Part shown: piece after piece, positions 35,808-46,891 of the stretch
How the letters are laid out: every line of letters starts with the position of its first letter
How positions within the stretch are numbered: the stretch's first letter is position 1
Assembly: GCF_947581785.1 (NCBI RefSeq)
Contig: NZ_CANPVO010000039.1
Coordinates: 1-64,000 of the forward strand
Direction of reading: 5' to 3'
Source of the DNA: Candidatus Palauibacter polyketidifaciens
GTDB lineage: Bacteria; Gemmatimonadota; Gemmatimonadetes; Palauibacterales; Palauibacteraceae
DNA length: 64,000 nt
Translations under genes and position numbers: made by a program
Notes under the pieces: model-generated
Told to the model about the DNA's origin: nothing
Databases searched by the model: none
What the model saw: the letters and a program-made list of their open reading frames with translations, nothing else

Positions 35808-35836
35808 AGCTCGCCCCGCACGGGCGAGGGTGTCAA
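35808..35836 (-). promoter_or_regulatory. candidate uppS operon promoter with a hairpin in the spacer
   Basis: A perfect TTGACA (35836-35831 on the minus strand) lies between thiI and uppS. The expected -10 position, 17 bases on, reads CGAGCT, a poor match. The spacer holds a perfect inverted repeat, CTCGCCC/GGGCGAG (35810-35816 and 35822-35828). Either the -10 is atypical or the hairpin has another function. Confidence 0.35.
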
Positions 35837-35848
35837 AACGGGCGGCGA

Positions 35849-37336
35849 TCAGTCGATCTCCGCCCCGCCTCGCGCGACGCGCCGCATGCGGGGCGCCCCA
35901 CCGAGGAAGGAATAGGCCTCGTATCCCGCGCGCTGCATGACCTCGGCCAGGTAGGCCGTTCGCACACCCTCCGTACAGCAGAGCACGTAGGTCGCGTCGC
36001 GATCGAGTTCGCCGAAATCCCGCTCGAGTTGCGGGAGATCGCGGCGGGTCGCGCCCGGCCAGTGCCAGGCCTCGAAGGCGTCGCAGGCGCGGGTGTCGAG
36101 GATGACCGCGCCGTCGGGCACCTCGACCACGTACAGGGACGCTCCGACCATGGACTCCGGACGCAGGGCCCGCACATCGTGCACGGACGCGCCGGCGACC
36201 GCCTCGCCCAGTTCCTCGAAACCCACGGCCGACTCCTGCGCCTCGGCGGCCTCCGGCGACGATGCGGTGACCGGCCGCTGCGGCACGAGGTCGCAGTACT
36301 CGCGCACACGGGCGGACAGATCGTACGTGCCGATCTCCCGCGCCCGGTCGAGAATCTCCTCCTTGTGGAATCCGAGCAGGGGTCGGAGCACCGGGAGCGA
36401 CGAGGCATTCTCGATCGCGCGGAGATTGCGGAGCGTCTGCGAGGAGACCTGCCCGACCGACTCGCCCGTGACGATCGCGTCGGCACCGATGCGTTCCCCG
36501 ATCCTCGCGGCGGCGCGGTACATCATCCGCTTGAGGACGACCTGCAGGTATGCGGGCTTGGCGCGGGCCCGCATGGCCTCGACGACCGGACCGAACTCGA
36601 GGACGTGCAGCCGGGGCCGCGTTCCGTAGCTCCAGCGATCCGCCAGCACCTTCGTCACCTCCACGACCATCCGCTCGTACGCGCTTCCGCCGAGGTTGCA
36701 GAAGGCGTAGTCGAGGCGAATCCCCCGGCGCAGCGCCATCCAGGCGGCCACGGCCGAATCGAAACCGCCGGAGATGAGGGCGAGCGCATGTCCTTGAACT
36801 CCGAGCGGCAGGCCGGACGGTCCCCGCACCCTGTCCTCGTGAAAGAACACCCGGTCATCGCGGACCTCGACGAACACGGTGATGTCCGGATCCCCGAGGT
36901 CCACGGTGGCGCCGGGATTGAGGGCCGCCCCGAGACGCTGCTGGATATCCGAGGACGAGAAGCCATGTGAACCGGAACGGCGCGCCCGCACCGCATAGCT
37001 CCGGCCCCGCACGGACTCGGAGAAGAGGGCCGTGCCCGTGGCAACGATCATGTCGAGATCCGCCTCGCACTCGCCGGCAAGCAGGGAACAACTGGACACG
37101 CCGAAGGTGCGCAGCAGGGGGTCGAGAAAGGCCGTGTTCGGGCCTTCAATATGGAAACGGCTCCAGCCTGGCTCGAGGACGGCGTCGATCCCTTCGGACT
37201 CGAACGCGTCACGCAGGTTCGTCGCGAGCCGGTTCTGGAAGCGCGACCGCGTCCGGCGCGCCTTCGTCGAGAGCTCGCCGGAGAATCGTACGAGGACCCG
37301 AACGGGCCCGTCTCCGAGTTCGTGTTGCGCCGCCAT
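35849..37336 (-). CDS. thiI: tRNA 4-thiouridine synthetase ThiI with rhodanese domain
   Basis: Transfers sulphur to U8 of tRNAs and, in species with the long form, to ThiS for thiamine thiazole. The 495-residue protein has a ferredoxin-like/THUMP region (about 1-175), a PP-loop ATP pyrophosphatase with SGGFDS (189-194), and a C-terminal rhodanese domain (about 385-495) whose active loop YVLCCTEGVRTAYL supplies Cys453/Cys454. This is the long, enterobacterial-type form. The ATG is only 6 bases after the 3' end of a tRNA gene on the same strand and has no Shine-Dalgarno sequence of its own. Confidence 0.95.
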   Translation of the reverse strand: MAAQHELGDGPVRVLVRFSGELSTKARRTRSRFQNRLATNLRDAFESEGIDAVLEPGWSRFHIEGPNTAFLDPLLRTFGVSSCSLLAGECEADLDMIVATGTALFSESVRGRSYAVRARRSGSHGFSSSDIQQRLGAALNPGATVDLGDPDITVFVEVRDDRVFFHEDRVRGPSGLPLGVQGHALALISGGFDSAVAAWMALRRGIRLDYAFCNLGGSAYERMVVEVTKVLADRWSYGTRPRLHVLEFGPVVEAMRARAKPAYLQVVLKRMMYRAAARIGERIGADAIVTGESVGQVSSQTLRNLRAIENASSLPVLRPLLGFHKEEILDRAREIGTYDLSARVREYCDLVPQRPVTASSPEAAEAQESAVGFEELGEAVAGASVHDVRALRPESMVGASLYVVEVPDGAVILDTRACDAFEAWHWPGATRRDLPQLERDFGELDRDATYVLCCTEGVRTAYLAEVMQRAGYEAYSFLGGAPRMRRVARGGAEID

Positions 37337-37342
37337 AACGAG

Positions 37343-37416
37343 TGGCAGGGGGGGGATTTGAACCCCCGACCCAGGGCTTATGAGTCCCTTGCTCTACCAG
37401 GCTGAGCTACCCTGCC
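37343..37416 (-). tRNA. tRNA-Met (CAU), elongator type; tRNA-Ile2 not excluded
   Basis: The minus strand folds as a full cloverleaf: acceptor GGCAGGG/CCCTGCC with discriminator A, U8, D arm GCTC/GAGC, anticodon loop CTCATAA, and T arm GGGGG-TTCAAAT-CCCCC. The anticodon is CAT. The last pair of the anticodon stem is an A-G mismatch. CCA is not encoded. A CAU anticodon can also belong to tRNA-Ile with lysidine; the loop alone does not decide. It is not an initiator, since position 1 pairs and the three GC pairs of fMet stems are absent. Confidence 0.93.
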
Positions 37417-37591
37417 GGTGTCGTGTCCCGGAAATTCGCGAGCTACCGAGAGTGCCGAGGCGCCGGATTCCGCAAGGCGCTCCGACGAGTAATGGTAGCG
37501 CCATTTCGAGGAGGAGCAACGTCGCGGAGCCGGATGCACCGGCGCTCGAATAGCCGTGGTATTTCCGGGAAACGACCCAAATAGGTCCGCT

Positions 37592-37619
37592 ATCCTACAC
37601 GTCGTGGCGCGCGGGGCAA
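37592..37619 (-). promoter_or_regulatory. candidate promoter for tRNA-Met and thiI
   Basis: On the minus strand TTGCCC (37619-37614) and TAGGAT (37597-37592) are 16 bases apart. The transcript would start near 37585, about 170 bases before the tRNA. The gap 37417-37665 has no gene that I can support. Confidence 0.45.
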
Positions 37620-37665
37620 GCCGCCGGCCCCGGGTGCGTCCGGGCGTTACGGGTCTTGCCACATC

Positions 37666-38009
37666 TCAGGGTACGTTCACATGCGGGGGCGTCGCGGAGC
37701 CGGGGGGCTCCCGGTCTCCGAGGTCGACGAACCGCACCAGGATCTCTTGCGGCCGGACGAAGCCGTACCGTTCCCGAGCGACGCGCTCGATCGCCCAGGC
37801 GTTCGACACGAGACTGTCGGCCCAGGCTCGGATCGACGCGAGTTCATCGTTGCGGGCCGTCATCTCCGCTTCCCTCGACTCGATTTCACCCTCCAGTCGG
37901 ACCAGATCGGCTCTCGTGTATTCTCCACCCACCATCCAGTAGTACCCCGCTCCGATGAGGGCGATGAAGGTGATGGCGCGCGTGAGCCGACGGTTGGCCG
38001 CCTCCGCCA

Positions 38010-38010
<1 letters not shown>
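37666..38010 (-). CDS. ftsB: FtsB/DivIC-like septum formation initiator
   Basis: Small bitopic cell-division protein of the FtsB/DivIC type. The 114-residue product has one N-terminal membrane segment (about residues 10-28), a coiled coil (about 34-70) with ADLVRLEGEIESREAEMTAR, and the following conserved region AIERVARERYGFVRPQEIL, characteristic for FtsB. The gene sits directly after eno, as ftsB does in many bacteria; the stop of eno and this ATG share one base (TGATG). A GTG one codon upstream is possible. Confidence 0.87.
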
Positions 38011-40181
<2,171 letters not shown>

Positions 40182-40185
<4 letters not shown>

Positions 40186-41195
40186 CGCCCGGCCCCGAAA
40201 TGATCGAACCCCGCGGGCAGCGTCGGATTCAACCGCCCGCTCACGGTCAGCCCCTCCCCTTCGCGCGCCCTCCCGACCCGCGTGAGCGGGTGGTCGAAGG
40301 CGACGGCGAACGCCCGCTCCGTCCCCCGCATGGCGCCAGCCGGCACGGCGAAGAGCAGTTCGTAGTCCTCACCGCCGGCAAGGAGGAGTTGTTCCGCCGC
40401 CGGCGTCTGACGAAATCCCTCGAGGGCGGGGGCGGACGGGAGGCGATCCGCCTCGATTTCCAGGGCGACGCCGGAAGCCGCCGCGAGGTTGCGCGCATCC
40501 CGCATCATACCGTCCGAAAGATCGATCGCCGCGTGGATCCGGACCCGGTCCCGCAGCCACAGCATTTCCTCGATCCTGGGGCGGGGGCGGTCGAAGGCCC
40601 GGCGGGCCCGTGGGTCCGGCTCCAGCCCCCGCTCCAGATCGCGCAGGGCGGCCGCGGCCGCCCCGAGTTCGCCGGTCACCCATAACTCGTCGCCCGGGCG
40701 CACCCCGCCCCGCGTCGTCGGTGCCGCCGCACAGCCGAGGACGGTGATGTCGAGAAAGGCGGGGCCCGGCGACGCGACCAGGTCGCCGCCGAGGATCTGC
40801 GCGCCGACGCGCCCGACGATCTCTCCCACGCCTCGTCCCAGGGCCGCGGCGATCCCGACGTCCAGTTCGGGGGGCAGCGCCGCCGCCACGACGAGGCCGA
40901 TGGGAGTCGCGGCCATGGCCGCGAGATCGCTCAGCGCCGACGCAGCCGCACGGTACCCGATCGTCTCCCACGTCATCCATTCGCGGCGAAAGTGGACCCC
41001 CTCCACGCTCGCGTCGCAGCTCACCACGACCTGAGTATCATCCGGAGGACGAAAGGCCGCGGCGTCATCCCCCACCGGCAACGTGATGGTGACCGCGGGG
41101 TCCCCGCGGGCGGCAGGCGCGCCCGCTCCGTCCAGGAAGGCCCGAATGCGCGCGGTTTCGGGCCCCTCGGCGAGCGCCGGACCGGTGACGTTCAT
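40182..41195 (-). CDS. thiL: thiamine-monophosphate kinase
   Basis: Last step of thiamine diphosphate synthesis. The 337-residue protein has VGDDAAAFRPP (about residue 42) for metal and substrate binding, ASALSDLAAMAATPIG (about 87), GGDLVASPG (about 138) and the C-terminal LAGGEDYELLFAVP signature (about 275). Length is standard. The ATG overlaps the nnrD stop and the plsC start overlaps its own stop, so three genes are tightly coupled. Confidence 0.95.
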
Positions 41196-42742
41196 CCGAC
41201 CCGGTCCCCGGTCGCAACCGAGGGCAACGCGGGGAGGGCGAGGTTGACGCCCGGCCAGGCTCCGGATCGCAATCTTCCCAGCACCCGGCGCGCCTCCGGC
41301 AGCGCCTCCGGCACGTCCGCCGCGGACCCGCCGATCTCGTCCACGCCGCGCAGAATGGCAAGCGCCGTGAGCGTCAGGGCGGCAGACGCCGCGTCGGCGG
41401 GGCCGAGGCCCGACGCGAGGCAGGCGCCGCAGACGCCGGTCAGCACGTCCCCCATGCCGCCGCTCGCGAACGCCGGACTCACGAGCGTCGTCGCACGCAG
41501 TTCACCGCCGGGCCGCGCCACCCAGGTCGGGGCGCCCTTGAGCAGCACGGTCGCCTGCGTCGCGTCGGCCAGCCGCCGGGACGCAGCCGGCGCATCCTCG
41601 CGTACCTCTTCGACGGATGTTCCGAGCAAGCGGGCCATCTCGCCGGGATGCGGCGTCAGGAGGACGGATCGCAGCGGAGCCGGCGGACCGAGCGGCGCCC
41701 CTGTCTCCGCCGCCTCAGCCGAAAGCACGTTCAGAGCGTCCGCATCGATGACCAGCGGAACGGACCCTTCCTCCAGCACGCGTTGCATCAACTCCGTGCG
41801 CTCCGGCCCCGTTCCCAGACCCGGTCCGACCGCGACCGCGCCGGCCCAGCTCAGCGCCGACCGCACCGCCTCGGACGCGGACCAGTCCACGAATACGGCC
41901 TCCGGCACGCTGGTCTGCACGACCTCCCGGTTCTCCGGGGCGCTCACGACGCGCACAATGCCGACTCCCCCCCGGATCGCCGCGCGGGCCGCGAGCACCA
42001 CGGCCCCGGCCATGCCCCGCTCCCCGCCCACGATCGCGAGATAGCCCGCGTCGCCCTTGTGGCCGTCCGCGGGCCGCACTCCGAGCAGGCCGGCCACCCA
42101 CGCCGCCGTCACTGCCCGCGCCGTCGGCGCCGCCGCGGGTGGCGGAAAGCCGATTTCCACGGAGACCAGGTCGCCGATGCGTTCGCGAGCCGGGAACCTC
42201 AGGAGACCCATCTTCGGCCACCCGAAGGTGACGGTCAGGTCGGCCCGGATCGCGGCACCCGGCACGCGGCCCGTGGTAAAGTCCACGCCGCTGGGACCAT
42301 CCGCGGAGACCACGGCGGCCCGGGCGGCGTTCACGCGCTCGATCATCCTCGCCTGGGGCGGGCGGGGCGCCGTCGTCAGGCCCGTCCCCAGGATGCCATC
42401 GATGACGATGTCCGCTGCCGCGAGTTCCCGCTCCAGCGCTTCCGACGGCTCGAGCGTCAGCTTCCAGCCCGCGAGGACATCCGGATCCGGGGCGCGGCTC
42501 CCGCATTGGACGAACCCGACGGATCGCCCCCAGGCGGAAAGAGTCCGTCCGGCCACGAGGGCGTCCGCGCCGTTGTGGCCGCTTCCCGCAAGCACCGCGA
42601 CCCGGCCGGCCGGGAACCGTTCGTGCACGTGCCGCGCCAGGGCTCGACCCGCGTTTTCGATCAGCGCGCGTTCGGGTATCGCCCCCGATTCGACGGCGAC
42701 GCGATCGATCTCCGCCATCTCGACCGCGGTGGGCAGCCACAC
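41192..42742 (-). CDS. nnrD: bifunctional NAD(P)H-hydrate epimerase / ADP-dependent dehydratase
   Basis: Repairs hydrated NADH and NADPH. The 516-residue protein has the YjeF N-terminal epimerase domain (about 1-220) with ALIENAGRALARHVHERF and AGSGHNGADALVAGR, and the C-terminal kinase-like dehydratase domain (about 225-500) with DGHKGDAGYLAIVGG, LLTPHPGEMARLLG and SPAFASGGMGDVLTG. The epimerase phosphate loop is usually GNNGGDG; here it reads HNGADA. GTG 42742 gives the family N-terminus and length; further upstream the frame runs into the preceding gene, and ATG 42718 is an alternative. Confidence 0.93.
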   Translation of the reverse strand: MWLPTAVEMAEIDRVAVESGAIPERALIENAGRALARHVHERFPAGRVAVLAGSGHNGADALVAGRTLSAWGRSVGFVQCGSRAPDPDVLAGWKLTLEPSEALERELAAADIVIDGILGTGLTTAPRPPQARMIERVNAARAAVVSADGPSGVDFTTGRVPGAAIRADLTVTFGWPKMGLLRFPARERIGDLVSVEIGFPPPAAAPTARAVTAAWVAGLLGVRPADGHKGDAGYLAIVGGERGMAGAVVLAARAAIRGGVGIVRVVSAPENREVVQTSVPEAVFVDWSASEAVRSALSWAGAVAVGPGLGTGPERTELMQRVLEEGSVPLVIDADALNVLSAEAAETGAPLGPPAPLRSVLLTPHPGEMARLLGTSVEEVREDAPAASRRLADATQATVLLKGAPTWVARPGGELRATTLVSPAFASGGMGDVLTGVCGACLASGLGPADAASAALTLTALAILRGVDEIGGSAADVPEALPEARRVLGRLRSGAWPGVNLALPALPSVATGDRVG

Positions 42743-42839
42743 CTCGCGCGCGGCAAAGCGCCACCAGTCCGCTGGCGAGAAGGTGGGAACCCGGCTGGCG
42801 GAACTCCGCGCGATATCGACGGAGCTTTCGCCGGGGAGG

Positions 42840-43037
42840 TTACTTGTAGGACTGCTGGACGTTGCGCCCGAAGCTGATCTCACCGTTGTCGATCCGGATG
42901 TTGAACCCGCAGTCGGGGTTCGAGCAGACCCATGCCTTGTACCGGATCGGCGCCCCGTCGCGTCCGTAGTCCGAAAGCGGGAGCAGGACCCCCTTCGTGC
43001 AACTCAAGCACTCCGTGAACGACCCCGAATCGGCCAC
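42840..43037 (-). CDS. small zinc-ribbon protein of unknown function
   Basis: The 65-residue product has two cysteine pairs, CLSC (near residue 10) and CSNPDC (near 38), consistent with one zinc ribbon, and a C-terminal NIRIDNGEISFGRNVQQSYK-like strand region. I do not recognise a named family. GTG 43037 is chosen because GGAGGGGG lies a few bases upstream; the frame is open 20 codons further. It follows the Minf_1886-family gene by 31 bases and precedes nnrD, so it likely shares their promoter. Confidence 0.7.
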   Translation of the reverse strand: MADSGSFTECLSCTKGVLLPLSDYGRDGAPIRYKAWVCSNPDCGFNIRIDNGEISFGRNVQQSYK

Positions 43038-43068
43038 GCGTTCACCCCCTCCCCTTCCAGTTCCTCCC

Positions 43069-43431
43069 CTACGCGCTCCAGGGGTAGCTGTCCTCAAAAG
43101 CTTCGTCGAAGCTGAAGAGCCCCTCGAAGTCCTCTCGCGAATCGTCGGGTTGTTTGATCAGCACTCCACATTCAACCAGCGCGAAGACGATCTCGCCGAT
43201 GTCCGTTGTGCCGTGCACACCCCAGTGTTCGAGTACGGTCCGCGCCAGAGGGCCGAACCGCTCCAGGGCGAGTTCCCGGACCGCGTCGGCCACTTCGGCG
43301 CCGCTGATGTGACGAGGCAGCTCGAGGCTGGACAGCCGGCGCTGGAGAGCGGAGAGCAAAAACAGGTATGCGGCTTCCGTATACCTGGGGTTGCCCTTCC
43401 TGATGCCCGTCAGAACCCCCGCTGTGTCCAC
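43069..43431 (-). CDS. Minf_1886 family protein (conserved, function unknown)
   Basis: The 120-residue product matches the pattern of the small conserved Minf_1886 family: AYLFLLSALQRRL near the start, RHISGAEVADAVRELALERFG in the middle, then LARTVLEHWGV, TTDIGEIVFALVECGVL and an acidic DSREDFEGLFSFDEAFED tail. These motifs are known, the function is not. The GTG start has GACGAG just upstream. It is the first gene after a promoter-like site, followed by the zinc-ribbon gene, nnrD, thiL and plsC. Confidence 0.8.
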   Translation of the reverse strand: MDTAGVLTGIRKGNPRYTEAAYLFLLSALQRRLSSLELPRHISGAEVADAVRELALERFGPLARTVLEHWGVHGTTDIGEIVFALVECGVLIKQPDDSREDFEGLFSFDEAFEDSYPWSA

Positions 43432-43501
43432 CTCGTCTCACCTCGTCACAGGCCCCTTTTTCCGGCCCTGGTGCGCACTGCCCGCAAGGACATGAAGGGC
43501 A

Positions 43502-43531
43502 AAGTTAGACGGGGGAAAAAGTTGGCGTCAA
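43502..43531 (-). promoter_or_regulatory. candidate promoter of the Minf_1886-nnrD-thiL-plsC operon
   Basis: On the minus strand TTGACG (43531-43526) overlaps the glyA stop codon, and TAACTT (43507-43502) follows after 18 bases in an A+T-rich patch. A leader of about 65 bases would result. The gap 43432-43527 has no gene. Confidence 0.45.
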
Positions 43532-44838
43532 GCTAGGCTCTCGCCGCGAACGCGGTCATCCTGCGGATAAAGCGGGAAATCCGCGCACAACGCGCGGACC
43601 TCGGAGTCCACCGCCGAAAGCGTCGCATCATCACCTTCGGAGCGCAGCGCGCGGTGCATGAGGTCGGCGATTCTCTCCATTTCGTTCTCGCCCATGGAGC
43701 GGGTCGACACCGCCGCCGTCCCGATCCTTATGCCGGACGCCACGAAGGGCGACCGGGTCTCGAACGGCACGGTGTTCTTGTTGACGGTGATGCCCGCCCG
43801 ACCCAGGAGAGCCTCCGCATCCCTGCCGGTGAGATCCGTCGTCCGGAGGTCCACGAGGAGGAGGTGCGTGTCCGTCCCTCCCGCCACGAGGTCATAGCCG
43901 TGTTCAGCGAGCCGCCGTCCCAGAGCGCGGGCGTTGCGCACGACGAGATCCGAGTACTCGCCGAACTCGGGACGCAAGGCCTCCCCGAGAGCGACCGCCT
44001 TTGCGGCGATCACATGCATCAGGGGACCGCCCTGGAGTCCGGGGAACACGGCCTTGTCGACCGCCTTCGCGTGCTCCTCGCGGCACAGGATGAGTCCGCC
44101 CCGCGGCCCGCGCAGCGTCTTGTGCGTCGTCGTCGTCACGACATCCGCGTGCGGCACCGGGGACGGATGGTGTCCCGTCGCCACGAGACCCGCGATGTGC
44201 GCCATGTCCACGAGGACGCGGGCGCCGCATTCCTCGGCGATTTCCGCGAAACGCCCGAAATCGATCCGTCGCGGGTAGGCGCTGGCGCCCGCAATGATGA
44301 CGGAAGGACGCACCTCCAGCGCGGTCGCCCGGAGCGCGTCGTAGTCGATCGTCCGATCCGAGGCGCGCACTCCATAGGGGACGACGCGGTACCAGAGACC
44401 CGAGAAGTTGACGTGCGAACCGTGCGTCAGGTGCCCCCCGTGCGAGAGATCCATCCCGAGGAGCGTCGCCCCGGGTTCGGTGAGCGCCTGAAGCGCCGTC
44501 ATGTTCGCACCGGAGCCGCTGTGCGTCTGGACGTTGCTGTGGTCCGCCCCGAACAGCCGGTGCGCTCGCTCGCGGGCGAGATTCTCGACCTCGTCCACGA
44601 ACTCGCAGCCGCCGTAGTAGCGGCGCCCGGGATAGCCCTCCGCGTACTTGTTCGTCAGCACGCAGCCGGTCGCCTCGAGCACCCCCCGGGACACGAAGTT
44701 CTCGCTCGCGATCAACTCGAGACCCGTGCGCTGTCTCTCGAGCTCCCGGTCGATCGAAGCGGCCACCGCGGGGTCCGTCTCGCGGAGCGGGCGTGGGTCC
44801 AGGGCGCCGATGGCTCTGCGTTCGGCCGTCGCACTCAC
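43528..44838 (-). CDS. glyA: serine hydroxymethyltransferase
   Basis: PLP enzyme interconverting serine and glycine with tetrahydrofolate, the main source of one-carbon units. The 436-residue protein has [33 protein letters not shown], the PLP-lysine motif [14 protein letters not shown] (Lys near residue 243) and the C-terminal TSGIRIGT-type [14 protein letters not shown]. Length is slightly above average because of an N-terminal extension. The GTG start overlaps the stop of the acyl-CoA dehydrogenase, so it appears to be the distal gene of the rex operon. Confidence 0.97.
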   Translation of the reverse strand: MSATAERRAIGALDPRPLRETDPAVAASIDRELERQRTGLELIASENFVSRGVLEATGCVLTNKYAEGYPGRRYYGGCEFVDEVENLARERAHRLFGADHSNVQTHSGSGANMTALQALTEPGATLLGMDLSHGGHLTHGSHVNFSGLWYRVVPYGVRASDRTIDYDALRATALEVRPSVIIAGASAYPRRIDFGRFAEIAEECGARVLVDMAHIAGLVATGHHPSPVPHADVVTTTTHKTLRGPRGGLILCREEHAKAVDKAVFPGLQGGPLMHVIAAKAVALGEALRPEFGEYSDLVVRNARALGRRLAEHGYDLVAGGTDTHLLLVDLRTTDLTGRDAEALLGRAGITVNKNTVPFETRSPFVASGIRIGTAAVSTRSMGENEMERIADLMHRALRSEGDDATLSAVDSEVRALCADFPLYPQDDRVRGESLA

Positions 44839-46028
44839 ACGTATCCCCTCTCTCTGTAGAGTTGCCGCGCGATCAGGCTGCGGTGCATTTCGTTGGCTCC
44901 CTCGTAGATCTCGGTGACCTTCGCGTCCCGGAAGAGACGTTCCACGGGGTATTCCCGCGAGTATCCGTAGCCCCCGAACACCTGGACGGCGTCGCGGGCG
45001 TTCGTCATCGCGGTCTCGCTCGCGAACAATTTGGCCACGCTGGAGAGACGGCGCGCCCGCGGGTCGCCCAATGTGTGCGCGGCGGCCGCACGCTCGAGCA
45101 GCCCCCGCGCGGCCTCGAGCCGGGTCACCATGTCGCCGAGCTTGAACTCCATCCCCTGAAACTCCCGCAGTGAGCGCCCGAACTGGCGTCGAGTATCCGC
45201 GTATTCGAACGCCGCGTCCACCGCGGCCGAGGCGATCCCGAGCGCCTGTGCCGCGATCCCGAGCCGGCCCGCCTCGAGGCCTTCGAGCGCGTAGCTGAAG
45301 CCCCGGTTTACCTCTCCAACCATAAGGTCTTGCGACAAAAAGACATCCTTCAGCGACAAAGCGACCGTTTCCGAACCTCGCTGTCCCATCTTTCGCTCTT
45401 TCCTGCCGACGGACAATCCCTCCGTCCCGGCCGGCAGGAGAAAGGCGCTGATGCCGCGCGATCCACGCCGGTCATTCACCGTATCCGTCCTCGCGAAGAT
45501 CAACACGACATCCGCGGACGCGCCGTTCGTCACCCACATCTTCTCGCCGTTGATGATCCAGCCGCCGTCGACGGGCGTGGCCTGCGTCCGAAGCGCCGCG
45601 GCATCCGTACCGGCGCCGGCTTCGGAGAGAGAGAAGGCGCCGAGCACCTGCCCGCTGGCCATCCTGGGGAGCCACTCCTCCCGCTGTGTCTCGCTCCCGT
45701 GGCGCAGCAGAATCGCAGCGGCGAGCGAATTGTGAATGCTGACGGAGACCGCGACCCCGGCATCGCCCCACGCGAGTTCCTCCAGCACGTAGAGGTACGT
45801 GACGAGATCGAGCCCGAGACCGTCGTACCGCTTCGGCACCCGCATGGCGAGGAAGCCGAGCTCGCCCAGTTCCCGATGGATCGCGGCATCGAAGCGGTCC
45901 TCGTTCGCGTCCCGGGCTTCCGCCGTGGGCTGAAGCCGCTCTTCGGCGAACTGGCGAGCGAGCGTGAGAATCTGTTCCGCCTCGGAGGAGAGTTCGAGGG
46001 CAGACCAGGAGCGGCGGCCGGTCATCAT
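44835..46028 (-). CDS. acyl-CoA dehydrogenase, short-chain/butyryl type
   Basis: FAD enzyme oxidising acyl-CoA to enoyl-CoA, or reducing crotonyl-CoA in fermenters with an Etf partner. The 397-residue protein has the three acyl-CoA dehydrogenase domains, with [15 protein letters not shown] (about residue 125), [35 protein letters not shown] (about 270) and [22 protein letters not shown]. It ends with [12 protein letters not shown], whose Glu is the catalytic-base position of short-chain and butyryl-CoA dehydrogenases. ATG 46028 overlaps the hbd stop (ATGA); a second ATG follows immediately. Electron-transfer flavoprotein genes are not in this window. Confidence 0.92.
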   Translation of the reverse strand: MMTGRRSWSALELSSEAEQILTLARQFAEERLQPTAEARDANEDRFDAAIHRELGELGFLAMRVPKRYDGLGLDLVTYLYVLEELAWGDAGVAVSVSIHNSLAAAILLRHGSETQREEWLPRMASGQVLGAFSLSEAGAGTDAAALRTQATPVDGGWIINGEKMWVTNGASADVVLIFARTDTVNDRRGSRGISAFLLPAGTEGLSVGRKERKMGQRGSETVALSLKDVFLSQDLMVGEVNRGFSYALEGLEAGRLGIAAQALGIASAAVDAAFEYADTRRQFGRSLREFQGMEFKLGDMVTRLEAARGLLERAAAAHTLGDPRARRLSSVAKLFASETAMTNARDAVQVFGGYGYSREYPVERLFRDAKVTEIYEGANEMHRSLIARQLYRERGYV

Positions 46029-46891
46029 GCCGCGGTGTAGTCGTAGAAGCCGCGACCGGACTTCCGGCCCAGCCGTCCGGCGGCGACGTACTTCGCGAGC
46101 AGCGGACAGGGGCGGTACTTGGAGTCGCCGAGTTCCGCGTGCAGGACCCGCATGATCGCGAGGCACGTGTCCAGTCCGATGAGGTCGGCGAGCGCAAGCG
46201 GTCCCATGGGATGGTTCATGCCGAGCTTCATCACGGTGTCCACCGCCTCGGCCTCCGCCACTCCCTCCATGAGACAGTACACGGCTTCGTTGATCATCGG
46301 CATCAGAATCCGGTTCGCGACGAAACCGGGATAGTCGTTCACCAGGACCGCCGTCTTCGAGAGCCGCGCACAGAGGCCGAGGGTGAGGTCGGCCGTGTCG
46401 TCGGTGGTCTCGAGCCCCCGAATGACCTCGACGAGGCGCATGACGGGCACGGGGTTCATGAAGTGCATCCCGATCACGCGCCCCGGGTCGGCGGCGTGCG
46501 AGGCGATGAGGGTGATGGAGATCGAACTCGTGTTCGACGCGAGCAGCGTTTCCGGACTCACGACGGCGGACAACTCCTCGAAGAGCCTGAACTTGAGCGT
46601 CGGGTCCTCACTGGCGGCCTCCACGACGACTTCCGCGTCCTCGAGCGCCGTCAGCGACCGCTCCGTCGCGACCCGGTCGAGCGCCGCTTCGGCCTCTTCC
46701 GTGGAGATTCGCTCCCGGCGGGTCTGGCGCGCGAGGTCTCGCTCGATGGAGGCCCGCGCCCGGCCGAGCGCTTCCGGCGCCACGTCCACGAGGCGGACCT
46801 CGATGCCGGCGAGCGCGAAGACGTGGGCGATGCCGCTTCCCATCGTCCCCGCACCGACGACGCCGACCCGCGACACCTCACCCGCTCGCAT
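46025..46891 (-). CDS. hbd: 3-hydroxybutyryl-CoA dehydrogenase
   Basis: NAD(P)-dependent interconversion of acetoacetyl-CoA and 3-hydroxybutyryl-CoA. The 288-residue protein has the Rossmann motif [18 protein letters not shown] (about residues 9-26), [10 protein letters not shown], the catalytic region [15 protein letters not shown] (about 140) and [19 protein letters not shown]. Length is typical of the single-function enzyme. ATG 46891 is preferred since GGGAG lies five bases upstream; tandem ATGs at 46906/46903 are alternatives. It lies between the CPBP gene and the acyl-CoA dehydrogenase in the rex operon. Confidence 0.94.
   Translation of the reverse strand: MRAGEVSRVGVVGAGTMGSGIAHVFALAGIEVRLVDVAPEALGRARASIERDLARQTRRERISTEEAEAALDRVATERSLTALEDAEVVVEAASEDPTLKFRLFEELSAVVSPETLLASNTSSISITLIASHAADPGRVIGMHFMNPVPVMRLVEVIRGLETTDDTADLTLGLCARLSKTAVLVNDYPGFVANRILMPMINEAVYCLMEGVAEAEAVDTVMKLGMNHPMGPLALADLIGLDTCLAIMRVLHAELGDSKYRPCPLLAKYVAAGRLGRKSGRGFYDYTAA

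Noticed and set aside
37378-37662. 94-codon minus-strand frame ending in VAQPGRARDS
   Set aside because: It runs through the tRNA-Met gene; this ending is a well-known artefact of translating tRNA sequences.
37651-37662. GGGTCTTGCCAC as a further copy of the palindromic repeat
   Set aside because: Only 12 bases agree and neither arm is complete, so it is mentioned as a possible fragment but not annotated.
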